Part shown: positions 26,102 to 34,460 of the stretch, piece after piece
Numbering within the stretch: position 1 is the first letter of the stretch
How the letters are laid out: every line of letters starts with the position of its first letter
Source: CAYSPT01 sp964432985
GTDB lineage: Bacteria; Muiribacteriota; CAYSPT01
Assembly (NCBI GenBank): GCA_964432985.1
Contig: CAYSPT010000023.1
Coordinates: forward strand, 1 to 64,000
Length of the DNA stretch: 64,000 nucleotides
Direction: 5' to 3'
Program-made: the position numbers and the translations under genes
Notes under the pieces: model-generated
The model's database searches: none
Seen by the model: only the letters and a program-made list of their open reading frames with translations
What the model was told of the DNA's origin: nothing

Positions 26102-26542
26102 ATGAGTGAGAATCCTCGTTTTCTTAACATAATCACCGTGATCATACTGCTGGTGTTTATCGCCGTGAGCGTGTCCTATTACGGTTTCGGCCAGAAGCAG
26201 CGCGGCCGGATGGTCGAGCGTCAGATCGCTGCAGTTTTAAACGCTTCCGACATCCTATCGAACATCAGGCTTAGCATAAAAAAGGACCCGTCACTGTTCT
26301 ACCGGACTGATTACTCCCTTGGCCTCAAAGAGAATGTGCATTCATCCGGCTCCGAATTCGGTTTCGTTACCCTTCAGTCGCGGGACATAGCGGATGTGAA
26401 AGATGCAGGCCTGGTGTCCGTCGGTGATACTATGAGCACGGATCATTACCCGCCTTTGAGAGAAATAACCGTAACGGTTCATCCCGAAGCTGACCAGATG
26501 CACCCGGGAATTGAAGTGTCCACTGTGCTAACGCACCCTTAA
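26102..26542 (+). CDS. single-pass pilin-like or membrane-anchored protein
   Basis: The protein has 146 residues from the ATG at 26102, preceded by GAGGTGG; a GTG at 26090 is also in frame. An N-terminal hydrophobic helix (ITVIILLVFIAVSVSYYGF, about residues 10-28) is followed by an amphipathic helix and a beta-rich part, the layout of minor pilins. A prepilin peptidase site (G/A before F-x4-E) is not present. The stop codon lies in the first copy of a 21-bp palindromic repeat. Confidence 0.6.
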   Translation: MSENPRFLNIITVIILLVFIAVSVSYYGFGQKQRGRMVERQIAAVLNASDILSNIRLSIKKDPSLFYRTDYSLGLKENVHSSGSEFGFVTLQSRDIADVKDAGLVSVGDTMSTDHYPPLREITVTVHPEADQMHPGIEVSTVLTHP

Positions 26543-26614
26543 GGTGCGTTCACGCACCCTTAAGGTGCGTTCACGCACCCCTGAGGTGCGTTCATGCATC
26601 CTTAAGGATGTGGG
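26531..26614. repeat. four tandem 21-bp imperfect palindromes
   Basis: The unit acgcacccttaaggtgcgtt is repeated at 26531, 26552 and 26573, and in a diverged form (atgcatccttaaggatgtg) at 26594. Each unit can form a stem of about 7-8 bp. The first copy contains the stop of the upstream gene and the last contains the ATG at 26608. Confidence 0.9.
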
Positions 26615-27162
26615 CCGTAAAGGAGGAAGCAAGACTGAAGCTTTCGATAAAAAAAACGTGTATATGTTCTGCCGTGTGCTTGTGCTTGCTCATTCCAGGA
26701 GGTATTTACCCGGGAAGAGCCGTGTGGTCCGCGGATTCGGGGACCGACTATTTTGTGAAGAGCCAGGTGTACCAGGCGGTGCAAGCTCTTCTTGAGGACC
26801 TTCGGTATGCCCGGCACATCATCGCGCCATCGGCTGCAGCTTCATCTGATTTTATTTTGTTCGAAAGCGGGACCGGTGAAATCGTCGGGTATTTCAGCTC
26901 CTCCAGCGGGGATACCGGTACCTGCGATCGGGTGGTCGTATCTCCCGACGGGACAGTGCGGTCCCGGTCCGTCTGGCTGACCGGGGTAAACAAGTTGAAC
27001 TTTACTGCTTCAAAGGAAATCTGGAACGGACAGGGTCCCGAGAAGATCGATGTAAACTTCTCGGTGAAGGTTTCGACTGGCGGGACAAAAGAACAGTTTG
27101 AAACGTTGGAATTATCTACCGGGGTGTACCTGGTGAACATTTCCAGGGAGTGGATGTTTTGA
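26608..27162 (+). CDS. exported pseudopilin-like protein, possible CTG start
   Basis: The reading frame gives 184 residues from the ATG at 26608, but that ATG lies in the palindromic repeat with no usable ribosome-binding site. AGGAGG at 26621-26626 lies 8 bp before an in-frame CTG at 26635, which would give a protein of 175 residues starting (M)KLSIKKTCIC with a classic signal peptide. The mature part (QAVQALLEDLRYARHI, then short beta strands and FSVKVST) resembles pseudopilins of the GspJ/ComGF kind. Function is unproven. It ends just before the next gene. Confidence 0.6.
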   Translation: MWAVKEEARLKLSIKKTCICSAVCLCLLIPGGIYPGRAVWSADSGTDYFVKSQVYQAVQALLEDLRYARHIIAPSAAASSDFILFESGTGEIVGYFSSSSGDTGTCDRVVVSPDGTVRSRSVWLTGVNKLNFTASKEIWNGQGPEKIDVNFSVKVSTGGTKEQFETLELSTGVYLVNISREWMF

Positions 27163-27164
27163 TT

Positions 27165-28928
27165 ATGCGGGGATACAGAGCAGGCGCGCAGAACCGGGGA
27201 TCGGTGACAGTGGTTTTGGTGTTTCTCGCCCTGGCTGCCTTTCTTTTCCTCACCTTGTTCTACCTGAAAGGAAAACCCGAAGAGACACCGCCGCTTATCG
27301 GGTACGTGCAGGAGATGCACGCTCTGGATGGTGTGGCCCGGCAGTTGGTTAACCGGGTCCGTCATGTCCCCCTCGAGGACAAAAAAGCCTACGGGAAACT
27401 GGGAGGTGTCAGGAGAAAGGAGTTGTTCGAAGGCCGTTTCGGCCGGTACGCCGGTATGATGTATTCGGCTGGAGTGAAAGAAGAACTCCCGGGAAATGAC
27501 AAGCTGTTCAGGCACGTAAACGTTATCGTGCACATGAAGAACAAACCGGTCCTGTATGAATTTCTCATGACGTCTCCCGGGGTATTGCATCCTCCGGTTA
27601 CCTGGTCTTCCCGGGCGATACCTCTCCCGGCCGGGAAAATCGAGCTTCCCGGCAGCGTGGAAACGGCATTTAACCAGGCCGACAAGATGGTAGCGGAATC
27701 ATTCAAACAGCATTTGCTGTCTATTCCACTCCGGGTTCACCTCGCCGGTGAGCTATCGGGCAGAGACTCCTGCGATCTGTCCGGGTTCGAAACGGCGCTG
27801 GCAGCTTTTAAGTATCCCTCTCAGGTAAATGTTCCGGCCCTGGCGTTGTCGGAGGTTGCCCATTCGATCAGGGCGGGAAGATACCAGGACATGCTGTCTT
27901 CCATTGAAAACCTATCGCGGCAGTTGGCTGATATTCCTGAACCGTACCAGGGGCACTACCGGTATCTTATCGATTTATACCGCGCCATGGGATTGAACCA
28001 GGCGTTGTGCTGGGAGAAGAATAGCGGCCGGATCAATCCCCAGACTATGAATGAATGCAACAAGATGCTGGACGGTCTGAAAGCAAAATCGAATTATTCT
28101 GCTCAGGACCGGGTCATGCTGCGTATCATGACCGCATGCACCAGTATCGTTCTGGACGATGTAGACCGGGCTGAAGGGCTGCTTGATGGCCTGTTCGAGC
28201 AGCACCCGCCGGTCAAGGCGGGAAAAGCGTATTTTTCCGATCTGACCGCGCCGTTGAAAATAAGCTATCTGCAACACCAGCTAAGCGCGCTGGAGCAGGC
28301 CGTTTCGGTTATGAAAGAACAGCCCGCCGAACCTGTAGAAACACCGGTGGTCGTTGATCAGGAACCATCATCAGAACCAGTTCAGGAGGTGGTGGAGGTT
28401 CAGCCGGAGCCGCCTCCCACGGAACCTGGCACCTTCGGTGAGGGTTTCACTGAACAGGATTCGGGAGAACCAGCCACCGGGCATCCCCAGCAGATGGAAA
28501 CCATAACGTACGCCGCTCCCACCGACACCGTTTCTCCCCAGGAAGAGCTCGGTGACTTCAATTCCGACGGGGTCATCGACATCGATGATTACATCTTCAT
28601 GGAGGACCTGGCCAGGCTGCCCGATTCACTCACCGACGAGCATCGGGAGAAATTTGATCTTAACCATGACGGCCAGGTTGACCGCCGGGACAGCGGCTTG
28701 CTCTACTGGCGAACCGACCGGGTGGGCGACATGGACGGTGATTATGAAATCAGCGAAGACGACATTGAAACGTTGACGGAGTTCGTAGGTAAGTACCCTT
28801 CCATGGACGAATGGGAGAAGCCGGAAGATATTTCCCAGTATGACGTAAATAAAGATGGCAAAATTTCGTCAATGGATTATTATATGCTTAAGAGGAAGTA
28901 TGATGTGATCTATCTAGGCCGTCCATAG
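27165..28928 (+). CDS. membrane-anchored protein with C-terminal dockerin/EF-hand-like repeats
   Basis: The protein has 587 residues from the ATG at 27165; GTG at 27150 and TTG at 27159 are also in frame. The N-terminus (NRGSVTVVLVFLALAAFLFLTLF, about 10-35) looks like the anchor of PilX/GspK-type proteins. A helical middle part and a Pro/Glu linker follow. The last 120 residues hold four EF-hand-like calcium loops, for example DFNSDGVIDIDD, DLNHDGQVDRRD and DVNKDGKISSMD, the spacing of type I dockerins. No cohesin is visible in the window. It is probably a surface or pilus-tip component. Confidence 0.7.
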   Translation: MRGYRAGAQNRGSVTVVLVFLALAAFLFLTLFYLKGKPEETPPLIGYVQEMHALDGVARQLVNRVRHVPLEDKKAYGKLGGVRRKELFEGRFGRYAGMMYSAGVKEELPGNDKLFRHVNVIVHMKNKPVLYEFLMTSPGVLHPPVTWSSRAIPLPAGKIELPGSVETAFNQADKMVAESFKQHLLSIPLRVHLAGELSGRDSCDLSGFETALAAFKYPSQVNVPALALSEVAHSIRAGRYQDMLSSIENLSRQLADIPEPYQGHYRYLIDLYRAMGLNQALCWEKNSGRINPQTMNECNKMLDGLKAKSNYSAQDRVMLRIMTACTSIVLDDVDRAEGLLDGLFEQHPPVKAGKAYFSDLTAPLKISYLQHQLSALEQAVSVMKEQPAEPVETPVVVDQEPSSEPVQEVVEVQPEPPPTEPGTFGEGFTEQDSGEPATGHPQQMETITYAAPTDTVSPQEELGDFNSDGVIDIDDYIFMEDLARLPDSLTDEHREKFDLNHDGQVDRRDSGLLYWRTDRVGDMDGDYEISEDDIETLTEFVGKYPSMDEWEKPEDISQYDVNKDGKISSMDYYMLKRKYDVIYLGRP

Positions 28929-28953
28929 AGGTAGAAAGAGAGGTATTACCGCT

Positions 28954-31647
28954 ATGCCCAGACATAAACTGTTTACTGCTACTGGTACCGTTATCCTTCT
29001 CGGATTCCTGATGCTGGTGTTATCTCCTTCAAGCACCGAGAGCTGTTCCGCTCCGCCGCTTGACCCGAAGATCCTGTTCGAAGGTGAGAATCCCACCGAT
29101 ATCGAGGAGGACACCACCCACACCTGGAAAGTCCGCATGAAGGATGTGTCCGCTCTCAGCGGCGTCATCCAGCTGTTCGGCAGTGCTTACCAGACCCTGC
29201 CGGAAAACTACAAGACCTTTCCCGGCTGGATAGGGGACGGCCCGGTGTTCGGAGCGGAGTACAAGTTTGCCATGTTGTACAACGGTCTCGATTTCTCCGG
29301 CAATTCGCCCCGATACCGCTTTATCGAGGAGGGCCGGGGGAAGAGTTTCGAGCAGCTCAATGAGCTGCCCGGGAGGTTTCCCCAGAAGCACACCCCCGCC
29401 GGGATGTCGTCTGCGAATCTGGGCCCCAACGACGTGCTGTGCAACTCCTCGGGGGACTCCATAGAGATATACAAGTCAGGGTATGTGTACGACCCCCGGA
29501 ATCAGAAAGGTGCGGAATGGCAGGTGACCAGCTGGGCCACCTTCTGGAGCATGGATGTGAAAAATCTGGGTTTCAACGGGCCGGAAGAAAGCGTGGAGAG
29601 CGGCCAGATTACCTACGAGGGGCGCACGGGAGGCCGTGACAGCCCCGTGGTGTACGCCGGCACGGGCAAGATGGAGTACACCTTCACCTATCTCACCCCC
29701 TCGGACCCGGACAAGTACGTTATTCAGGTCGATGCCGCGGTGGAGCTGAAACTCACCTCGGTGTACCAGTGGTTCGAGGTCAAGCGCAACGGGCCGTCAG
29801 TCGACCCGGCTACCGGAGATCCGTATCCGGTACGCACGCCTGTTTACGGTCCCGACGGCACGACTATAATCGGCTACGAAAACCACTCGTCGGTCCAGTG
29901 GGTTCACGGGCCGTTTTACTGCGCAGTCACCGGGGTAGGATACAAGAGCAGCAGCGGTGTCGGCGTGGCCACTCCCACACCAGCTATCATGACGTGTATG
30001 GTCAGGGACAACACCCCTCCCTGCGCCATGCGGTTCGAAAACTCCCAGCAGCTCTACGGGACCACCGGCGACTTGCTGGAGGAGTGGAACGGAACGTACG
30101 GCACGGCACCGAATCCCGTCAATCCCGATGTAATCAAGGTCCAGGTGGTTGACAACAATCCCAACCTGGCCATCACCGATATGCGAAACACCACCGGCGT
30201 CAGGTACAAACCGGATAACTTCAAGATCGGCTTTTACTACGTGACCCAGGTGTACAATTACCAGCCGGTCAAAGGATTTCTGTGCGGAAACCAGGGATAC
30301 GCCCACGGCACCTCCTGCGACTGTTTTCCCGTGTACCGGGAGAACTTTGTCTGGGTCAAGCTCGGGGAGTTGGCCGCGGATGATGCCAGAGTGACCGGTT
30401 CGAAGTTCAATTTCAACGGTGAGGCGGTGTCGGGAAAATACGGCGAAGGCGCCGACACCGATCCTGCTTACAGTATTCTCACCTGGGAAATTCCCATTGC
30501 GGACATCAAGGAGCCCCTCGGGTGGCACTTCGCCACCACCTCGGAGCAGTACACCGACAAGTGGGGATTCACACATCCCGGCTGGGGGAACGGCATTCTC
30601 AAGTACATGGCGTACATCAGTGACGGCAGCGGATACGATACCCCCGCCGGTTGGGACAGCGACGCTAAGTGGATCCATCAGGACACCGGCGAGCAGAATT
30701 CCGGGGTGTCCGGATATCCTGATACGGCGGCCAGGAACGCCGCCGATCTGATAGTGGTGGATGCCTCCGGTACCCGGGTGGCTAACGATCCCCATCCCGG
30801 CCAGCCCGATTTCAATCTGGCCGCGGGATTCCGGGATGACGAGCACTTCGGAAACTACGGATTCATCACCGTCTACGACAACGACAAACCGTCACTTCGG
30901 TTGAACCTTACCGACGCTTCCCTTAGGTCTCCGGTTCCGCAGTCATTTACCTTTGGCAACATCTGGTACGGTGATTTCAAACGGGCATCGTTCCAGCAGG
31001 CCCGGCGCACTAACGCCTCGGTGTCCACCACCAGCAGCCAGGACATCATAGCTGACGCCAATCTCCGTCCTTATACCGACGACGACAACTCCAGCGATCT
31101 GGGGCTCCAGTGGGTGTTCCGCGATGGGGACACTGAAACAGGCATGAAAGAGCAGGGGAACCTTATGGGGATGAGGCCCTGCAAGTTCAATCCCTGGTAC
31201 TACAAGCTGTTCGGTACTGCGTATGCGGGAACCTACAACCTGTTCACTCCTCAGAATGACCGGCAATACGGATTCTGGATGACCGAAGATGTCAGAGTCA
31301 GGTTCGATTTTCTCAACTACTCACCTGAAATAAACGCCATGGACAACATCAACACCTACCGCACCAGCGGGGCTGCTCCCGGCGGAGTGGAAAACAGCGC
31401 GTCATCAGTGGTACTGCGGGACGGGAGCAGCACGCAGAACCTGCGTTACCCCGAGCCCGGCAGCATCAATTTCAGGTCTCCGAACCGGGGTGACGGCGCT
31501 GACATACGGGAATGCTCGCTGGAAGCGACTGTTGTGGACCAGGCTCCCACGGAGGTGGACGGACCGTTTTCACGTAACGTAAAAATCTATCTGTACGTGA
31601 CCGGTTCCGAGATGCGGGTGTTCACCCTCCAGGACAAGGAAAAATAA
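28954..31647 (+). CDS. large secreted protein of unknown function
   Basis: The protein has 897 residues with a signal peptide (about 1-30). The mature part is rich in Gly, Tyr, Trp, Asp and Asn, with several Cys residues and many predicted beta strands; short VVDNNPNL and YDNDKPSLRL motifs hint at Ig-like repeats. No catalytic motif was recognised. A good GAGAGG lies before the ATG. It is the last and largest gene of the operon that starts at 24122 and may be the exported cargo or surface layer of that system. Confidence 0.7.
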   Translation: MPRHKLFTATGTVILLGFLMLVLSPSSTESCSAPPLDPKILFEGENPTDIEEDTTHTWKVRMKDVSALSGVIQLFGSAYQTLPENYKTFPGWIGDGPVFGAEYKFAMLYNGLDFSGNSPRYRFIEEGRGKSFEQLNELPGRFPQKHTPAGMSSANLGPNDVLCNSSGDSIEIYKSGYVYDPRNQKGAEWQVTSWATFWSMDVKNLGFNGPEESVESGQITYEGRTGGRDSPVVYAGTGKMEYTFTYLTPSDPDKYVIQVDAAVELKLTSVYQWFEVKRNGPSVDPATGDPYPVRTPVYGPDGTTIIGYENHSSVQWVHGPFYCAVTGVGYKSSSGVGVATPTPAIMTCMVRDNTPPCAMRFENSQQLYGTTGDLLEEWNGTYGTAPNPVNPDVIKVQVVDNNPNLAITDMRNTTGVRYKPDNFKIGFYYVTQVYNYQPVKGFLCGNQGYAHGTSCDCFPVYRENFVWVKLGELAADDARVTGSKFNFNGEAVSGKYGEGADTDPAYSILTWEIPIADIKEPLGWHFATTSEQYTDKWGFTHPGWGNGILKYMAYISDGSGYDTPAGWDSDAKWIHQDTGEQNSGVSGYPDTAARNAADLIVVDASGTRVANDPHPGQPDFNLAAGFRDDEHFGNYGFITVYDNDKPSLRLNLTDASLRSPVPQSFTFGNIWYGDFKRASFQQARRTNASVSTTSSQDIIADANLRPYTDDDNSSDLGLQWVFRDGDTETGMKEQGNLMGMRPCKFNPWYYKLFGTAYAGTYNLFTPQNDRQYGFWMTEDVRVRFDFLNYSPEINAMDNINTYRTSGAAPGGVENSASSVVLRDGSSTQNLRYPEPGSINFRSPNRGDGADIRECSLEATVVDQAPTEVDGPFSRNVKIYLYVTGSEMRVFTLQDKEK

Positions 31648-31692
31648 TAGCGGTCAGACTCGACTGTTTGTTTGGATGGATACTAAAGAATT

Positions 31693-32301
31693 TCAAGGAG
31701 CGGCCGGCGTTGCCTGAGGCTGTGCTGGCTGCTCTTCTGTCTGTTCCTGTCCTTCCAGCTTGATCGCTTCAATGATCTCTGCGGGAACGGTAGCTTTGCC
31801 TTCCTTCACGGATTTCCGCACCAGACTGAGCAGGAGTGAGAAGTCGCGCTTGACTTCGAGCAGTTTCTTTCTGAATCCGGCCATGTCGTTTTCGACCAGC
31901 AGCCAGTTCAGGCTGTTTACCCGTTTTCCCACGGCTTTCATGGCTCCGAGCCAGGTGAGAGATTTCTTGGCTATAAGTGTTTCTTCTTTGCCTTCGATGT
32001 TGGTAGTGATCCAGTGATCGTACTTGGCTGCCACATTGATCCAGTCGACGATAAGATTGACCAGCGCACGGTCAAGGTCTCTGAATGATCTGGACTTCAG
32101 CGCTTCGTCCATCAGTTTCAAGTCCACGTTGACGTGGTCCATCTTCACCTCGAATATCTGGTGGAGCTTTTCCAGTGAAAAATCGTCAAGAAGCACCGGT
32201 TCGCAGCTGTGGGCCGCCGTGGACAGAAGAAGGACGACCCCTATGAGGCATAGTGCTGTAAAACAAGAAAGACAGGAAAAACGTATTCTATTTTGTCTCA
32301 T
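31693..32301 (-). CDS. exported helical protein, paralogue of the 24122-24766 product
   Basis: The protein has 202 residues. A signal peptide (about 1-32) leads to a helical domain with LKSRSFRDLDRALVNLIVDW and a Gln/Pro/Ala tail, the same architecture as the paralogue 7 kb away. It is convergent with the 897-residue gene and divergent from the TPR gene at 32780. Function is unknown. Confidence 0.7.
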   Translation of the reverse strand: MRQNRIRFSCLSCFTALCLIGVVLLLSTAAHSCEPVLLDDFSLEKLHQIFEVKMDHVNVDLKLMDEALKSRSFRDLDRALVNLIVDWINVAAKYDHWITTNIEGKEETLIAKKSLTWLGAMKAVGKRVNSLNWLLVENDMAGFRKKLLEVKRDFSLLLSLVRKSVKEGKATVPAEIIEAIKLEGQEQTEEQPAQPQATPAAP

Positions 32302-32417
32302 GTATTATCACCACACGCTAATCGTAAGTAAAATCTCTGGAACTGTCAACCTATTAATGGAGCGTCCCGTCAAAGATACCCCAGAGGATGGTGCTAGATG
32401 TTAATATCGAGCATTCG

Positions 32418-32446
32418 TTGGACATATACAGGCTGATCATTATACA
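32418..32446 (+). promoter_or_regulatory. candidate promoter of the TPR gene
   Basis: TTGGAC (32418-32423), 17 bp and TATACA (32441-32446). The predicted start site (about 32453) falls at the first base pairs of the 70-bp repeat array, so the array would form the long 5' leader of the TPR gene. Confidence 0.45.
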
Positions 32447-32457
32447 ATAGGTGTAAT

Positions 32458-32752
32458 GACGACCTGCGGCGCCATTACACGCGTCGTTTGAAACGGACGG
32501 TTTTCCACCGCCGATTAAACGCCGTACGACGACCTGCGGCGCCATTACACGCGTCGTTTGAAACGGACGGTTTTCCACCGCCNNNNNNNNNNNNNNNNNN
32601 NNNNNNNNNNNNNNNNNNNNNNNNNNNNNNNNNNNNNNNNNNNNNNNNNNNNNNNNNNNNNNNNNNNNNNNNNNNNNNNNNNGACGACCTGCGGCGCCAT
32701 TACACGCGTCGTTTGAAACGGACGGTTTTCCACCGCCGCTTAAACGCCGGTC
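32458..32752. repeat. 70-bp tandem repeat interrupted by a gap
   Basis: Units begin gacgacctgcggcgccatta at 32458, 32528 and 32683; the N run follows 55 bp of the second copy. The first unit can also pair gtgtaatg with cattacac (32451-32480). The copy number is unknown because of the gap. Confidence 0.9.
32583..32682. other. assembly gap of 100 N
   Basis: Placeholder inside the 70-bp tandem repeat array. The true length is unknown. Confidence 0.98.
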
Positions 32753-32779
32753 GGTTAAACATTGAGGAGGTAACTTCCA

Positions 32780-34291
32780 GTGGACCTTTTACGGCGGTTC
32801 CGGGGAAGCATGATTATCCCGGTGGCCCTGGTTGCACTGCTGATAGCCCTGGGAGTAATAGGATATTTTTTCGTGTATCGGGCCAAATATTCCGCTCCCT
32901 ACAATTTCGATCAGGGAAAGTGGTTGTACAACAGAAATAAAATTGATAAGGCTATCGTCCTTCTTGAACGGGCCAGAAAAATCGATCCGAAACACAAAGA
33001 AGCGTCACTACTCCTGAGCCACTCCTACCTGAAGAAGGCAGATGAGTGCGCCGATCTTTCCCGGCGTCTGGCTTATCTTAAACAGTCCTTCGAGCTCGTC
33101 GGGGGGCTGACGGATCTGCCTATCACAGAAAAAATGTCCGACACCTACCTGGCCATGGTCGACACCACCAACAATCTTGATCAGAAATTCGAGTTTTTGA
33201 GCAAAGCCCGTCAACTGGCCACGGGAGAGCGGGTCCTGATTATTCTGAAAAGAACCAAGCAGGTAGCCGACGAAATCGGGGAGTACAACTTCGTTATCAA
33301 TACCCTGGAACCCTATTATGCCCAGCAGCAGTCTCCGGAACTCAAGGAACTGCTTGTCCAGACATACCTGGCTGCTGCGGAGAAAACCGGTAATGTCCAG
33401 GACAAAATCGTGATGCTTAAAAAGCTGAGATCCATCGATCCGGAAAACACGGAAAGTGCTCAAACCCTGGCCCTGGCCCAGGTGGAAATGGCATCGGAGA
33501 TGGATTCATTTGAAGTGGTGGTCAGCATGTGCGAGCAGGCCCTCGCGCTTGATGCAAACTGCCAGGCTGCCAAAGAGAAGCTGGTCGATCTTTACGTGGG
33601 CGAAGCGGAAAAAACGCTTGACGCCACCGAAAAGAAACAGTGGTACGAAAGAGCGAAAGCAATCATGCCGGACAGCGCCCGGATAGTGGAAACCAACGCC
33701 TGGGTGAGCCTCGAGGGAATCGCAGCTATTAAAGATGTACACGAACGGATAGCCGCCCTGCAGGAAGCACTGAAACGAAAACCCGAACCAGAGGCTTACT
33801 ATCTCATCGCCATGGCCCATGGCGAAGTGGGAGACCACCTGACAAAAATCAGCAAACTCGAAGAGCTTCTCGCATTGACCCCGGACTACCGGGAAGCCAC
33901 GTTGGCACTGGCCCAGACCTACTTCCAGCTCGGACTCGACTCCGAAATCCCGGACGAGAAAATCAGGTGGTATACAAAATCCCTGGAGTATAACGATCAG
34001 GACATTCAGGCGCTTCACAACCTGGGATTGGTACTGCAGAACAAGGGGCTTTTCGATAAGGCGATAGACAGATACCTGGCTGTCATCGCTATCGATATGA
34101 AATTTGCTCCATCATACCTGAACCTGGGATGGCTCTACTGGAAGAAGAAACAGGATGTTCCTAAATCGCTGGATGCTTTCAGGCAGTATGTCCGGCTCAA
34201 GCCTTCGGGTGCCACTTCCCAGAAGGTAAAACGCTACATCGAGCACCTGGAAAAAGAGATAAGGCTCAAGGGAATGATCCGTACCGACTGA
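32780..34291 (+). CDS. membrane-anchored TPR protein, paralogue of the C-terminal half of the 3358-8574 product
   Basis: The protein has 503 residues. One transmembrane helix (about 11-32) is followed by TPR repeats to the end. The whole TPR part aligns with the last 460 residues of the 1738-residue protein: shared segments include ARQLA(T/S)G, LALAQVE, (S)YLNLGxLYWKKK and the C-terminal HLEKEIRLKGMIRTD against HLENELKLKKMIHTD. The start is GTG with GAGGAGG 9 bp upstream. TPR proteins scaffold other proteins; the partner is unknown. Confidence 0.85.
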   Translation: MDLLRRFRGSMIIPVALVALLIALGVIGYFFVYRAKYSAPYNFDQGKWLYNRNKIDKAIVLLERARKIDPKHKEASLLLSHSYLKKADECADLSRRLAYLKQSFELVGGLTDLPITEKMSDTYLAMVDTTNNLDQKFEFLSKARQLATGERVLIILKRTKQVADEIGEYNFVINTLEPYYAQQQSPELKELLVQTYLAAAEKTGNVQDKIVMLKKLRSIDPENTESAQTLALAQVEMASEMDSFEVVVSMCEQALALDANCQAAKEKLVDLYVGEAEKTLDATEKKQWYERAKAIMPDSARIVETNAWVSLEGIAAIKDVHERIAALQEALKRKPEPEAYYLIAMAHGEVGDHLTKISKLEELLALTPDYREATLALAQTYFQLGLDSEIPDEKIRWYTKSLEYNDQDIQALHNLGLVLQNKGLFDKAIDRYLAVIAIDMKFAPSYLNLGWLYWKKKQDVPKSLDAFRQYVRLKPSGATSQKVKRYIEHLEKEIRLKGMIRTD

Positions 34292-34392
34292 GGCAGGTGT
34301 CAGAGACATACTTACCACTTAAGGCCTTCAAAAGGGGAATGCCCGAACCGGCCCGGCAGCCCTGGGTCCCTTGGACCCCTGCGTTCATTTAA

Positions 34393-34460
34393 ATTACAGA
34401 AGAATTATGATTACAAAAGAATTATGATTACAAAAGGATTATGATTACAAAAGGATTATG
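34393..34460. repeat. 17-bp tandem repeat at the asnA 3' end
   Basis: About four units of attatgattacaaaagg. The innermost copies contain the TAA stop of asnA (34445-34447). The interval from 34292 also holds a small gggtcc/ggaccc hairpin. Confidence 0.9.

Larger units (their letters stand above)
32302..32779. other. non-coding interval with promoter, repeats and gap
   Basis: These 478 bases hold no gene. They contain a candidate promoter (32418-32446), a 70-bp tandem repeat and the second N run. Confidence 0.7.

Noticed and set aside
28550..28928. Dockerin-like repeats as evidence of a cellulosome
   Set aside because: No cohesin, scaffoldin or glycoside hydrolase with dockerin is present; calcium loops alone do not show this.
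32458..32752. Looks like a CRISPR array or iteron origin
   Set aside because: 70-bp units are head-to-tail copies without spacers; no replication gene is adjacent.
34355..34380. gggtcc-ctt-ggaccc hairpin as a terminator after the TPR gene
   Set aside because: The stem is only 6 bp and no T run follows.
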